From: Arachis hypogaea | Taxonomy: Eukaryota; Streptophyta; Magnoliopsida; Fabales; Fabaceae | Length of the DNA stretch: 64,000 nucleotides | Assembly: GCF_003086295.3 (NCBI RefSeq) | Contig: NC_092040.1 | Coordinates: 61,979,559 to 62,043,558, forward strand | Direction: 5' to 3' | In this document: positions 11,580 to 23,792 of the stretch, one piece after another | Layout of the letters: each line of letters starts with the position of its first letter | Numbering within the stretch: the stretch's first letter is position 1 | Notes under the pieces: model-generated | What the model was told of the DNA's origin: nothing | The model's database searches: none | What the model saw: only the letters and a program-made list of their open reading frames with translations | Program-made: the position numbers and the translations under genes

Positions 11580-11596
11580 CCCCGGCAACGGCGCCA
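11580..11596 (-). other. Primer binding site, element A
   Basis: On the minus strand TGGCGCCGTTGCCGGGG is the perfect complement of the 3' end of plant tRNA-Asp (CCCCGGCAACGGCGCCA). It lies a few bases inside the 5' LTR end, as expected for an Athila-like element. Confidence 0.93.
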
Positions 11597-11602
11597 AAAA
11601 CT

Positions 11603-13123
11603 TGGTGCACAAAATTGCAATCACACTTTTGCAATTCCGCACAACTAACCAGCAAGTGCACTGGGTCGTCCAAGTAATACCTTACGTGAGTAAGGGTCGA
11701 TCCCACAGAGATTGTCGGCTTGAAGCAAGCTATGGTTATCTTGTAACTCTTAGTTAGGATATCAATAATTATCAGGTTTAATTGTGAAAAGTAAAAGAAC
11801 ATGAAATAAGTCCTTGTTTTGCAGTAATGGAGAACAGGTTGAGGTTTTGGAGATGCTCTATCTTCTGAATCTCTGCTTTCCTACTGTCTTCTTCTTCATG
11901 CACGCAAGACTTCTTCCATGGCAAGCTGTATGTAGTGTTTCACCATTGTCAATGGCTACCTCCCATCCTCTCAGTGAAAATGTTCAACGCGCTCTGTCAC
12001 AGCACGACTAATCATCTATCGGTTCTCAATCAGGTTGGAATAGAATTCAGTGATTCTTTTGCGTCTATCACTAACGCCCAGCCTTTAGGAGTTTGAAGCT
12101 CATCACAGTCATTCAATCCTTGAATCCTACTCAGAATACTACAGACAAGGTTTAGACCTTCCGGATTCTCTTGAATGCCGCCATCAGTTCTAGCTTATAC
12201 CACGAAGATTCTGATTAAAGAATCCAAGAGATATCTACTCAATCTAAAGTAGAATGGAGGTGGTTGTCAGGCACACGTTCATAGGTGAGAATGATGATGA
12301 GTGTCACGGATCATCACATTCATCAAGTTTAGGAACAAGTGATATCTTAGAATAGAAGAAAGCGTGATTGAATGAAAAACAGTAGTAATTGCATTAATCC
12401 ATCAAGACACAACAGAGCTCCTCACCCCCAACCACGGGGTTTAGAGACTCATGCCGTAGAATATACAATAAGAAATGTGTAAAGTGTCATGAGGTAGAGA
12501 TACAATATCAAAAGGTCCTATTAATAGTGAACTAGTAACCTAGGGTATACAGAAATGAGTAAATGACGTAAAAATCCACTTCCGAGGTCCACTTGGTGTG
12601 TGCTTGGGCTGAGCATTGAAGCTTTCATGTGTAGAGACTTTTCTGGAGTTAAACGCCAGCTTTTATGCCAGTTTCGGCGTTTAACTCCAATTTTTGTGCC
12701 AGTTCCGGCGTTAAACGCCGGGAATTCTGAAGCTGATTTGCAACGCCGATTTGGGCCATCAAATATCGGGCAAAGTATGAACTATTATGAATTGCTGGAA
12801 AGCCCAGGATGTCTACTTTCCAACGCAATTAAGAGCGCGCCAATTGGGTTTCTGTAGCTCCAGAAAATCCACTTCGAGTGCATGGAAGTCAGAATCCAAC
12901 AGCATCTGCAGTCCTTTTCAGCCTCTGAATCAGATTTTTGCTCAGGTCCCTCAATTTCATCCAGAAAATACCTGAAATCACAGAAAAACACACAAACTCA
13001 TAGTAAAGCCCAGAAAAGTGAATTTTAACTAAAAACTAATAAAAATGTAATAAAAACTAACTAAAACATACTAAAAACATACTAAAAACAATGCCAAAAA
13101 GCGTATAAATTATCCGCTCATCA
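11603..13123 (-). repeat. Element A 5' LTR
   Basis: 1,521 bp, bounded by TGGTGCAC (plus strand) next to the PBS and CCGCTCATCA at the outer edge, followed by the GTTTC duplication. Closely similar to 3409-4913. Palindromic GGCGTTTAAC blocks occur at 12,645-12,722. The ORFs at 11557-12975 are shadows repeated in both LTRs. Confidence 0.95.
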
Positions 13124-13967
13124 GTTTCCAATACTTTTATGCTCATGCTAGCTTCTTCTTTAGTTACCTTGTTTGTTTATGATCATGAAACTAAATTACT
13201 TTGAACTCACAAAATTCAAGATGGTAGTTATAATGTCATAGCAATATGTTATAATTCAGCACTCAAGCTATGCTTATTCACAACACACATGCATACAAAG
13301 AAAATAAGAGACAACCATGCAATTGAATGTACTGGAAACAAATAAGAGGAAAAGGAACGTTACCACCTTGTAGTTCATCTTCATTGTTGTTGTCCATTTT
13401 CTCTTTATTCTTTCCCTTCCAACTCCAACTTAGGATGATTGCTTGTCTTCAAGTGGTGATGGGGTTTATGATGGATTATGAATGTCTTGATCATTGAAAT
13501 GTGATTACTGCATGTGGTTAGGCAAAGAAAATTTAGATAAGATAATAATGAAGGCACAAGAAACAGAGACATTGTGATTGCATAAAAAAGTGGGGTGTGC
13601 ATGATACATTGCATGAAAGATAAGTGGCGACACCAAACTTAGTGTGACACTTTCAATTGAAATTGATGTATGTATCTAGTGAAGATTAAAAATTAAATTT
13701 GTTGCATAGTAACACCAAACTTAGAATGCAATCTTATGCCAATTTACTTGAAGGAAAAATAAGTAAAAGAAAGTGTTATATGTTAATAACACAATCACCA
13801 AGAGAAAAAGATGTCACGAGTAGAGATTTCTTGGTAAGGCATTAACACAAATAGTTGGTGACAAAAATAAAAGGAAGAATTAAAAGCAAAGAAATGACTA
13901 AAACAAAGAAAGAAAAAGTGTCTAATCTAGGTAATCAACCACTGGTAGTTTGTTAATCACAATTAAT
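13124..13967 (-). other. Element B interior, fragment next to 5' LTR
   Basis: Non-coding. It begins with the right GTTTC duplication of A. It contains ACACCAAACTTAGTGTG (about 13,632) and ACACCAAACTTAGAATGC (about 13,710), plus a degenerate hairpin-like ATTGCTTGTCTTCAAGTGG near 13,438. No gag or pol signature on either strand. Together with 1238-1652 and 3136-3408 it gives B an interior of only about 1.5 kb. Confidence 0.6.
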
Positions 13968-13984
13968 CCCCCGCAACGGCGCCA
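13968..13984 (-). other. Primer binding site, element B
   Basis: Minus strand TGGCGCCGTTGCGGGGG matches the tRNA-Asp 3' end complement with one mismatch and lies 6 bases from the LTR start at 13991. Confidence 0.85.
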
Positions 13985-13990
13985 AAAATT

Positions 13991-16589
13991 TGATGACGAA
14001 AAAAATTAATTCTCCGTAATAACTACCGTTAAGTGCACCGGATCGTATCAAGTAATAAAACTCACAAGAGTGAGGTCAATTCCACGAGGATTAAAGGATT
14101 AAGCAATCAATAGTAAGTTGATTATTCTAGTTAGACAAGCATAGTTGGATGATAGGTAGCAGAAAATATAAATAACTTGAGAGTAAAAGAAAGCAATAAA
14201 GAATAGAAAAAGTAATTGGCAATAATATAAAATGCAAAAAAAAAGTGCTGGAAAATTAAAGAGCAAAAAAAAAAATAATAAAATGCAAGAAATAAAAGTG
14301 CAAGGAAATAAAATGCAAGAAAGTAAATGACAAAAATTAAAGCTAGAAAACATAAGGGATTGGAGATGTTGATTCCTTTTGAAACAATGGGTCTCACTCC
14401 TTTTCAATCATATGAAGTATCTATGGCGGATTGTTAATAATTGAGTTTCGATTCTTTGGAAACTCAATTTCTCTTAACACAATCAATTGCCAATTCCTTG
14501 ATCTAATTGGTTCATGAGAAGAGGTTAAGCTCAATTTCTAATCCATGAGCCACACAACCCTTAGGATCTCAATTCAAAGAGGTTATATGTCATGTACCAA
14601 CTAAGAATGTGTTGATCAAAAGAGTTATGAGGGAGAAGTTCGAATTGAATCCTACGATCATTTTTCCAAGGCTCACATAGAGATTCAAGTAGATCTAAAC
14701 CCCTTTCCTGTAGTGAATGGATCTCTGAAGCACAAATGCTTTCCCTTAGCTACAACAAGTGGATTGATTTCTAATCTCACACTACATAAATCCAAATACC
14801 CTAATATTAGAGTGGTTACATGTCAGATACCAATCTCTAAATCAAGATGAACTTCATTATGCCAAGAGAGCTCAAACTGAACCCTATGATCCCTCTTCCG
14901 AAGCTCACAATAGGATTCTAATAGATCCAAGGATCTTTGAAGAAATAAACATCAATTCAATCAAAATTGAAATAGAGCTCCATTCACAAATGAGTGGGGG
15001 TTAGTTGATCATTGCTCTTAAAAAACTCCAAAGAAAATTAAAGTGCATGGAAGTAAAAATAAAAATTAAAGATTCATAACTAAAATGAAAAATAAAGATT
15101 CATAATTAAAATGTGTACAAAGTAAGAAAGGAAGTGGAGGAGAAGAAGTGTGTATGAGGGGAGGCGTCCGAAGATCTACTCCCAGAGGAGTGTGCCAATT
15201 CACAGAATTTCGAATTGGTCTCCACCCAATGTGTTCTCTCTCCTTCTATAAAACTAAGGCCTTTATATAAGCTCTCCTAAATTACAAGCTTAAATGAAAT
15301 TGAAAGGAAATTACAATGAAATAAAAATAAACTATTCTAGATGCTTTTTGTGGTCTTGATTGAGTGACAGTTAGTGGGCTTTGCTTGCTTGAATTTGGAG
15401 TGGACTTTGAGTGAATTTAACTGAACTAAAATGATTGTGAGCGTGGTGAGCGAGCGTGACACTTCCATGAGAGTGCTGGCGCTTGCCCATAAGCGTGAAA
15501 GAGAGCGCCATGTTGCTGGGTGCTTGTTCATACGAGCGTGGAGGAGAGTTCCAGGTTGTTGGGCGCTTGTAACATGAGCAGCCAAGTGGGAGCCAAAAAA
15601 AAAATTGATGATCGGTGTGCCTCTTACTTGATGATGGGTGCTTGCCCATGAGCGCTACTGGAGAATACAAGCACTTGTGCTGTCGAAGGCGTTCACTGGC
15701 GAGCGTGAATGCGAGCGTAAGGGCGAGCGCTGAGGCATGCGTGGTTGAGACACCTTATTGCTGGTGCTCATGGGGCGAGCGTAGGAACGAGCACTACCTC
15801 TTGCTGCTGGCGCTCATGGATGAGCGGCCAAGTGAGCACTACTCTTGTTGGTGACACTTCCCACTTTGAGGGCTGCCCCATTCTTTGTGAGCGCTGTTTC
15901 TTGCTTGATGATGGGCGCTTGCCAAAGTGAGCACTGCCTCTTACCAATTCCAACTTTCAATCTCCAGCTTCAAGAGAAAGTGTCTAATTGGGAAGAGCTT
16001 CCACTCTTTATTTGGGCATTGTTCTTGTAGGGCGCCCTTGGATTTGGGCATTGAAAGTTTTTCTTGATGAATCAAATATTCATGCTTCTTTGGAATAACA
16101 GCCCCTTATTTGGATGTTAACAACGCCCATTTAAGAGCATGTCACCTTGAAAGTGAGCAAGGATTATGTTACCAGTGCCCCAATTTAAGAAGGCACTTGG
16201 GGCTGGCCTTACTTGTTTTAATGATTTTATATATAATGCATACTTTAATGATTTAATAATATTGCTTTCATGCACTTTATATAACTCATTAATAAAATTA
16301 GCATGCATGTTGCCTTCTTCCATAAGTGCCAAGAATGACAATGTATGAAAGTAAGCAAGCAGTATGTTCCTAAGGTCCTTTTTGGCTTTCTCTAAATTTT
16401 TCTCTTTCCTCCTTTTGAGCTTGTGTTGTGCTTTTTGCTTCTTTTTCTATCAATCCCTACGGAATTAATAAATTCAAAGAGATCAAAGCAATATATCACT
16501 TAAGCACAAAAGCACTCAATAATTTAGAATGATTAATTAAAATTTAATCTGAAAAAGTATAGAAAAATATAACATATGCGTAGTAATCA
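13991..16589 (-). repeat. Element B 5' LTR (2.6 kb)
   Basis: Starts TGATGACGAA next to the PBS and ends GTAATCA. The right half matches 1-1237, which fixes the LTR identity. The flank ACTGC (16590-16594) should be the target duplication, but its partner lies outside the window. The interior of the LTR is AT-rich from 14,130 to 14,400, unremarkable to 15,400, then rich in GAGCGCT/GCGCTTG words. A minus-strand TATA box lies at 15261-15270. No coding capacity is supported; the hydrophobic minus-strand ORFs at 14,099-14,407 come from AT-rich bias. Confidence 0.85.
15261..15270 (-). promoter_or_regulatory. Probable TATA box of the B LTR
   Basis: Minus strand TTATATAAAG followed by GCC, in mid LTR, where the U3 promoter is expected. 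Position and sequence fit; transcription is not shown. Confidence 0.45.
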
Positions 16590-17806
16590 ACTGCTAACTT
16601 GGGTTGTAACATGGTACATGGACAATTTGACAAAGGCGATATTGTGATTGGTTGTTATATTGAACCGTCGTAAGTTGATTATTGAAAATCTTCTGTCTGA
16701 TAAATTGTTAAAGATTCAAGAAGGAATTCAAAATAGAATTTCCAATGTAAGTCACAAAAGAAGGACTAGGTCAGGTTGCGAATAAGCGTTGGCGTAATCC
16801 CTCATGTATAGGTTTTTCTGTTGTTATCTTCCTGTTCCTCTTACATAATCCGTGTTTCACACTGGAAAGCTTAATTGAACAGACTTCGTTTCTATTACTC
16901 ACTTTATCTAGCTCTCCAAGTTCTGTCGATTTTAACAGTGTTATTAGGCATAAGGTAATCAAGCATGATTCGATCCTTGGCTCTAATCTTTATCGCTACT
17001 TATTCCCTCTCGCCACCTAAACAATTGGCAGCTAAAAGCTAAATCTGTGTCATCCCCCTTCTTCGTAGTTCGTTTCTCAAGTTCGACATTTAAAACCTTA
17101 ATTCGGATTAGGTATGGTCAAGTGCAATGTATCAACAATTCTATAACGTAAAGGGATATAAGTTTCTCATCTTACCGATGGATGATTTGGACAAAACCAA
17201 ACAATTTTTTGCCACTAGTGTAGACCTAAATTATCAAAAACGCCATATTCCTCAATACCTCAAACCAAAATCGCAAAAATGGGAAGACAGACAAATTGGG
17301 TGCAAAATTCACAGTTCCTTACCACAATGTTCGATTTAGAATTGAAGAGGATTCCAAGACAAACGAGTGGCCACAAATGGCTCATCAATCAGAAGATATA
17401 ATGGATATAAGATTGAACCGGAGTAGAAGTTAGGTTTTCTTCCCCAAATCTCTTTCTCAGCATGATTCTCATGAACAACGGGGGAGGAAAAAGCTGAACT
17501 TGATTTTTATATGTTGGGCTTTGGGCCCAATATAGGCCCAATCCAACTGGTTATCCTGCTGGCGTAATTTTGGGCTAAAATCTTTAAAATTAGTGCTAAA
17601 ATTTGAATATTAATTAGTTTTATTTCTCTAAGTTATAAAATTTAATTTTTTAATTCTCCTAACTCATATTAATCTATTAATTAATTATTTATTAATTATT
17701 TGGGGCTTATATCCTACCCATCTAATGTTTCACCCCAACTTTTGACGCGTCATGACTAATGCCAACTGTTCAGGTGTTACTCGTCGTGAGGACCTACTTG
17801 GCTCTA
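16590..17806. other. Unassigned degenerate sequence left of element D
   Basis: No gene recognised. It holds scattered short ORFs without family signatures, a palindromic TTTGGGCCCAATA near 17,522 and AT-rich sequence near 17,580-17,700. It is the insertion target of D: the last five bases CTCTA are duplicated at 30712-30716, where the same unit continues. It looks like older repeat sequence, but I cannot assign it. Confidence 0.4.
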
Positions 17807-19367
17807 TGATAAACCCCATTTTTAGGGTTTATCTTGTATTGATTTTAGGGGATTTTATCACCTTTTACCCATATTTATTCAATGGAATAGCATGGTTTTA
17901 TAATTTCTCTCTTAATTGTGCTTAAGAGTGAAAACATGCTTTTTAGGTCTTAAAATATCTAAATTTAATTCTCCTTGATTCTAGTAGATGCCTTGATATG
18001 TTTACTAAGTGATTTCAGATTTAGGAGGCAAGGATTGGACCAAGGGAATGAAGGAAAAGCATGTAGAAATGGAGAACTCATGAAGAAATAAAGGAAACGC
18101 AAAAGCTGTCAAGCCGACCTCTTCGCACTTAATTGGCCATAACTTGAGCTACAGAGGTCCAAATGATGCGGTTCTATTTGGGTTGGAAAGCTAACATCCG
18201 GGGCTTCGAAATAATATAAGATTTGCCATAGTTGCTATACGTATGGTGACGCACACGCGCACTGTACGCGTACGCGTCGTTGCTGCCATATGATCCACTT
18301 AAAGCAATACGTGGCCAGCGAATTCTAAAGCCTTGTGGGCCCAATCCAACTCATTTCTGATGCTATTTAAGCCAATGATTGAAGAGGGATGAAAAAGTTA
18401 GTTACCATTAGTTTAGTTTAGCTTAGTTTAGTAGTTAGAGTTAGTTTCTAGAGAAAGAAGCTCTCACTTCTCTCTAGAATTAGGATTAGGATTAGGTTTA
18501 GTTCTTAGATCTAGGTTTTAAATCATTCATTCCTCTACTTCTACTTCTCAATTCCTTGTTGTTAGATTTATTCTTCGTCTATTCTTTTATTGTAATCTCT
18601 TTTATGTTATTCTTATACCTTGTTGTAGATCTACTTTTGTTCCTTCTACTTTCTTCCAATTCAATTCAAGGTAATCCATAATAAATGTGTTTCTTTTAAT
18701 TGTTGTTGTTAATTCATTGCAATAAATGTTGTTAGATTCTATTCTTGTTGTCAATTTTCTTTGCTTTTCTTTTGTGCCTTCCAAGTGTTTGATGAAATGC
18801 TTGGTTGGATTTTAGCATAGGTTTTGTTCCTCTTGGCCTAGGTAGAGTAATTAGTGACTCTTGAGTTATCTAATTCCTTTGTTGATTGATAATTAGAAGT
18901 TGCTAATTGATTTGAATGCCTCTAAAACTAGTCTTTCCTTTAGGAGTTGATTAGGACTTGAGGAATCAAATTGATTCATCCACTTGACTTTCCTCCATGG
19001 TTAGAGGTTAACTAAGTGGGAGCAATACACAATTCTCATCACAATTGAGGAGGATAACTAGGATAGGACTTCTAGTACTCATATCTTGCAAGAGCTTTGT
19101 TAGTTGTTAGTTTATTTCCTTTGCCATTTATATTTCTTGTCTAAAATCTCCAAAAACCCCAAAATAACTCACAACCAATAACAAGACACTTAATTGTAAT
19201 TGCTAGGGAGAACGACCCGAGGTTTCAATACTTCGGTTTATAAATTTAGGGGTTTGTTTTAGTGACAAAAAACTTTTTGTCTGAAAAGATTATTGTTTGT
19301 TTTAGGAACTATACTTGCAACGAGAATTCATTTGTGAAATTCTAAACCATCAAAAATCTAATCATCA
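17807..19367 (+). repeat. Element D 5' LTR
   Basis: 1,561 bp, TGATAAACCCC to AATCATCA. It contains a CpG-rich block with GTACGCGTACGCG near 18,260-18,280 and a TATTTAAG promoter motif at 18364. It ends with the GGTTTGTTTTAGTGAC region shared with the solo LTR at 1653-3135. Confidence 0.95.
18364..18371 (+). promoter_or_regulatory. Possible TATA-like box of the D LTR
   Basis: TATTTAAG, conserved in the second LTR at 29689-29696. It sits about 550 bases into the LTR, upstream of repeated TTTAGTTTAG words. Inferred from position only. Confidence 0.35.
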
Positions 19368-19370
19368 AAA

Positions 19371-19387
19371 TGGCGCCATTGCCGGGG
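19371..19387 (+). other. Primer binding site, element D
   Basis: TGGCGCCATTGCCGGGG, one mismatch to the tRNA-Asp 3' end complement, three bases after the LTR. Confidence 0.9.
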
Positions 19388-19526
19388 AATTGCAATGGTG
19401 TTGTGTTATTGGTTATTGTATATATGTGAATATTGTGAATATGTTTACTTTTTGCCTCTTTGTTAGTTTTTAGTTTGTTCTCTTTATTTGTTACTATTTT
19501 TTTTGTTTTTGACCTCTCTTGCTATC

Positions 19527-21032
19527 ATGAATTCTCACTTTGGCTATGAGTGTAGTTACAATTATGTTGTAGGTGATGAGAACTATAATGAGAATGTGTA
19601 TCAAGGATGGGATAACCAAAGGTGGGAGGAGCCATATGCATATGATCAATCCTCATGGCAACAACCCCCACCAATGCACTATGAAGAATAGTCATTCCCT
19701 GATGCATACCAATCAAATGGCTATGGTAAATCTCCTTGTGACTTTCAAGAACCACCACCATATGCCTATGAATCATATCCTTAACATGATCATCAACTAT
19801 ACTCACAAGCCTCTTTTCACCAAATACCTCCATATGACTCTAATCCTTATCCACTACACCAGCCACCTTTTGAACCATATGAGCCATATATGGAACCACA
19901 ATTCCAAGATTACTACTCAAAAGAATCAATTCAATACACACCACCACCTTACCAAGAAGAACCACCTTCCTATAATGAACCCTTTCTCCAAGATAATGAA
20001 CCCTCTCATCCACCCCAATCTCCAATGGATGACATCCTTGATGTTCTTGTGCAAGGACAAGAGAAGATGACAAGGGATGTACAATTCATGACCGCCTTGG
20101 ACGAGGTGGTAAACCGGCTAGCATCCCAACTTTTGGACACTCAAGGAACTCCCATGGCTACATGCGGAGAATCAAAAGAAGAACATAGCATGAAGGAGAG
20201 ATTGGAAACTCCGGTAGAAAAGGAGGAATGCTACTTTGTGTTAGAACAATTGGAGGAACCTATGACCATTGAAGAAAAGGAAGAAGTGGTTGAAGACTTA
20301 GGAGATGCGGAACCTCCATGGGAACCTAGAGTTGAACAAAACCCCTCCAAGAAGATTGAAGTTGATGTTGAGGAGGAATGTGCACAACCTCCAAGGCATA
20401 TTCCATATGAAGACTTGGAAGAAATGGAACAAGAGTTGAGTTCCCGTGGTGATGAAGATCATGCATCCAATCTTCTTGGTGAAGACTCTTTTGAATTTGA
20501 AGAACCTTCTTCCAATGAATTTGAAAGTGATGTGGAGGTAGATTTCTCTCAACCTCCCATTTATGACTTGAGTGATGGAGAAGTGTTAGATGAAGTTGAT
20601 GAACAAAGGATTGAGAATGAAGAAGTTTATGAAGAGGTGGAGATTGACAAAGAAGCAAACAAGGGAGTAGAGCTTACAAGCACATTGAAGATACCTCTCC
20701 CCAAGCCACCACCATCCATTCTCTCATTCAAGTGGGTAAATTCCTTATACTTAAGCTTTGTTATTCCCCTTGAATATGGTTTGCTTGAGACGGATGGTCA
20801 ACTTAGAAAAATTAGTGGCTTTAAGAGTAAAAAGGAGATGGTTAGTGGTTGGAAGCATCATTCTAGGTTCATTATGGTCACATGTCCAAAGCTTGATAGC
20901 AAAGGTTGGTGTATAACTAGAGTACATGGGTCTAAAAGGATGTTTGGTTACTTTGTTGAGAATTCACCTTGCTCACCACCCACATGGATTAATGATAATC
21001 AACTTGGAGATGGGTGTGAAGACAAAATATAG
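19527..21032 (+). pseudogene. Unrecognised gag-position protein of element D
   Basis: A single plus-strand frame of about 500 codons starts MNSHFGYECSYN and is interrupted by a TAG at 19689 and a TAA near 19,782; the open part is 19890-21032. The N-terminus is rich in Tyr, Pro and Gln (PPPYAYES, PPPYQEEPPSYNEP). The middle is strongly acidic (EKEEVVEDLGDAEPP, EEVYEEVEIDKEA). The C-terminus has a compact part with FKWVNSLYLSFVIPLEYGLL, GWKHHSRFIMV and KRMFGYFVENSPCSPP. I see no Retrotrans_gag core, zinc knuckle, protease or RT motif. Position after the PBS suggests a structural protein for a non-autonomous element, but that is inference. Confidence 0.6.
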
Positions 21033-21428
21033 GATCCGGGAACACATGAGGATCAACATTGGGAGCCCATGGTTTGTAAAGAACTCCATCAAAGCTTGGA
21101 GATATTAATCTTGAATGATGGAGCTTATTGGAAGTCCAAGCATTGGTGGAAGTTCCAAGACGAGTACAAGCACAAGCCACCTTGATGAGGAGCTCCCCAT
21201 AAGTCCAACTTAAGGACAATAAACAAAAGTGCTAGGTGGGAGACACCCCACCATGGTAACTTCTTTTCATTTTCACTTTTGTACACATTGGTAAAAGTAG
21301 TTTAAATTCATGTTTTGATTAGTTTGTTGAGTTTAATTAGCATTTTATCATGTTAAATAAGGTTTTAGGGTGTTTTGGTAGCTGTTTGGAGGTTTGGAAT
21401 GCTTGGATTGGTGCACAAAAAAAACATA
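21033..21428 (+). other. Element D sequence between ORF and CACTA insertion
   Basis: Non-coding. It contains the post-ORF hairpin at 21235-21252, then T-rich sequence. The last three bases ATA are the left target duplication of the CACTA element. Confidence 0.6.
21235..21252 (+). other. Post-ORF hairpin, element D
   Basis: GGTGGGAGACACCCCACC: a perfect 6-bp stem GGTGGG/CCCACC with loop AGACAC, preceded by AAAGTGCTA. The equivalent in C is GCTGGG/CCCAGC with loop AGGCAA, preceded by GAAGCGCTT. The stem differs at two positions with pairing kept. Confidence 0.65.
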
Positions 21429-21494
21429 CACTACAAGAAAAATACCCATTCAGGTACACTTGAAAAGTGTAGCCAAAAGTGAAAAAAAATGATG

Positions 21495-21735
21495 CCTTAG
21501 GCTACGGCTACGCTTTTTGGGCTACGGCTACACTTTTTGGGGTGATTCCTATTCAGCCGTTGCCTATTCTCAAAGGCTACGCTTTTCTGCACCAAGGGCT
21601 ACGCTTTTGGCGTTTGGGAATAGGCTACGCTTTTCAAGTGATGCTGTCCAGGACCAAAGGCTACGCTTTTCAGCACTAATGGTTACCAGAATTCAAAAGA
21701 ATAGGCTACACTTTTCAAGGCTACTGCATCACTTT
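21495..21735 (+). repeat. CACTA left subterminal repeats
   Basis: About eight copies of GGCTACGCTTTT or GGCTACACTTTT, some spaced about 40 bases apart. Such arrays are the usual transposase binding region of CACTA elements. Confidence 0.85.
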
Positions 21736-23738
21736 ATAAACGTAACAAATAGTATACTTATAGCTACTTTATATAAGTGTAGCCTTAGGTCCCTCATTAT
21801 TTTTTTTAATTTTTAATATATATATATATATAATTAATATTCCAATAATTTTTTGTACAATATAATATTTAATAATATAATTACATATATAATTTTGTAT
21901 TTTTAATTAAATAAATTAAATAAAATAAAATAAAAATAAATATAAAATTATACTAAATTTATTTAAATAACAAAAATTATCTGTAAACAAAATATATTTA
22001 TAAAGAACCAAAAGTATTAAAATAAAATTAATTTTGAATATTCATACATCTCACACCAAATTAAGCATAGTCATATCAAAATAAGCAAGAGACCACTTAA
22101 AATTTACTACTAATACTCTACAAAAAACTAAAATATTATATCTTACATAAGTATTTTCTAATAACTAAACCATATTCCACAATCCATGAATCTCTTCCTC
22201 TTGTTGCTACTGTTTGGCCTTCATGTCTCCAAGTTTATCTTTTAAAGTTGTCGCTTTTTCTTTGAGCTGTTGCTTTAAAATGTGGTGACCACAGAAGATA
22301 ACTCAAATCTGCAATCAATTCCAGCAACCAAGTGAATTCTTTTTTAACTTATAAAGCCTAAAGGCAGCAACTTTGACAGGCAACAACAAAAGAATCACCC
22401 CATCAATAAAAGAATAACCTATAACTCATCAAATCCCAAATGCCAATATCTCTTACAAGTATTGTTTATAGCATTCACAGCCATCCTAAAAGGCATAAAG
22501 ATATAGCAGTGAAAGCTTACCAAACCTACTACTCTTTTTATTAACCTCCTAATATGTACGCTCAACTTTACATTAATATATATACACACATATATATCCA
22601 TTGGAAATGTTAAATAAGTAATTAAGTATTATACTGTACCTGTGACTAATTAATAACAGGAAGTGAGATTTTCATAATAGTATTATTAAGGCACATTCCT
22701 AATTACGATTGTTCTTTAGAGCTTCTTGGCAATCCGATATTAGTGGCTAGTGTAGTGGGTTCTACTTCTACACACAAAAATTACAGCTGCTACACATTCC
22801 TTGTGCTCAGAAATCTCGTGATGTTCATCTGCAAAAAAGTCAAGCATTGCCAACTAATTTGTCATACTTTGAGAAATTAATATTCTCTCTTATACACTAG
22901 CATAACATAATCTGAGGGAAAGAAGCAACAAGCATTAAATCAAGTGAGCTTTCTTCCAGAATTAATAGATTGAGCTTTAATTCTATCTTTTTTTTCATGG
23001 TAAGTGAAATTCCCTTTTTTTTCTTGGTTATCCTTATGTAATACATATTTGAATGAATCAGAAACCATTCGTGGGACAGAAGCAATAAACAAGAAAAGGT
23101 GTCACATGTGGTGAATGAGCATCTCTTTGCCAAGTGCCATGTTGTGTGATTCATGATTAAGATTATATGATCGGTTTTGAGTTATCAAGTGAGAAAGTCG
23201 TCCTCTCCCTCACATGCTCATAAGCTAAGGTTTTGCTTTTTCAACCTTTTCTTTTCGTCCTTTGGAAATTCCCGTCCACACTCCAAAACCCAATCCCAAC
23301 TTAAAAAAGTTCCCTCAAAACACAAATAGAATAGAATAGTAAAACATTTACAAATAAGTATTTTTAAGAAACAAGTTAAACTTTTTGTTTATGAAATTTA
23401 GTTAAATTTATACATTTATTGTCAATTGTGCCAACAGGTGAATATACGGTGGGTACATTTAGTTAAATTTAGTTAAATTCATACATTTATTGTCAATTGT
23501 GCCAACAAGTGTTGTTTTAGACAAAAAAATTTCATAAGACAAAAATATATAAGTGGAAAATTAAAAGATAACAATCAAATAGCAATCACAAAGAACAGAA
23601 CCATTTGTCCTAATTGGCTTTTGAAACTAACAGTTTAAAACTACATTATGCACATAACTCTGACTAAGCCAATTAGATTCCAGCCACAATACAATTCTAC
23701 AAAATTTAATCAGAATGTAGCACATAACATTAACATAC
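21736..23738 (-). other. CACTA interior, left part without clear genes
   Basis: AT-rich sequence with a TATATATA run (21,822-21,832). One minus-strand stretch near 22,190-22,300 could encode a charged helix, with a stop in it. Imperfect direct repeats around GTTAAATT(T/C)ATACATTTATTG lie near 23,400-23,500. I see no other supported exon. Confidence 0.4.
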
Positions 23739-23792
23739 CTTAACTGCAAGTTCTCCAATAGCCCAGCATGCATTATTTGCTATTGAAATAAC
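23739..23792 (-). pseudogene. Captured exon of a transportin-1-like gene
   Basis: On the minus strand this 54-nt block lies between a splice acceptor (TTTATCAG) and a donor (GTATGT) and encodes exactly 18 residues, VISIANNACWAIGELAVK. That is the conserved SVANNACWAIGELAVK segment of plant transportin-1 (importin-beta family, nuclear import receptor), recognised from memory. Only this exon is evident, so it is a captured fragment. A further candidate exon at about 23,883-23,933 (YGKDLDSEEGQMSETGA), between AG and GT sites, lies just upstream on the same strand; its source is unknown. Confidence 0.75.

Larger units (their letters stand above)
3409..13123 (-). mobile_element. Element A: Ty3/gypsy (Athila-like) LTR retrotransposon, defective
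   Basis: A complete 9,715-bp insertion on the minus strand with two similar LTRs (3409-4913 and 11603-13123), a PBS matching the tRNA-Asp 3' end, and identical 5-bp target duplications GTTTC (3404-3408, 13124-13128). In element order it has leader, gag, protease, RT and RNase H, all with stops or frameshifts. A spacer of palindromic repeats and a shortened downstream ORF follow. Integrase is absent. The gag-to-RNase H half resembles element C, while everything downstream of about 7,100 resembles element E, so A looks like a recombinant. It lies inside the interior of element B. Confidence 0.95.

Noticed and set aside
11575..11600. A host tRNA-Asp gene
   Set aside because: Only the 17-base 3' end complement is present; it is the primer binding site at the LTR edge.
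14099..14407. Hydrophobic Phe/Leu-rich ORFs suggesting a membrane protein
   Set aside because: AT-rich LTR sequence of B read in two overlapping frames on the minus strand; no conserved motif and no counterpart in the 3' LTR.
17127..17339. Small plus-strand ORF in the unassigned region
   Set aside because: No motif, no neighbours supporting expression and no homologue recognised; chance ORF length.
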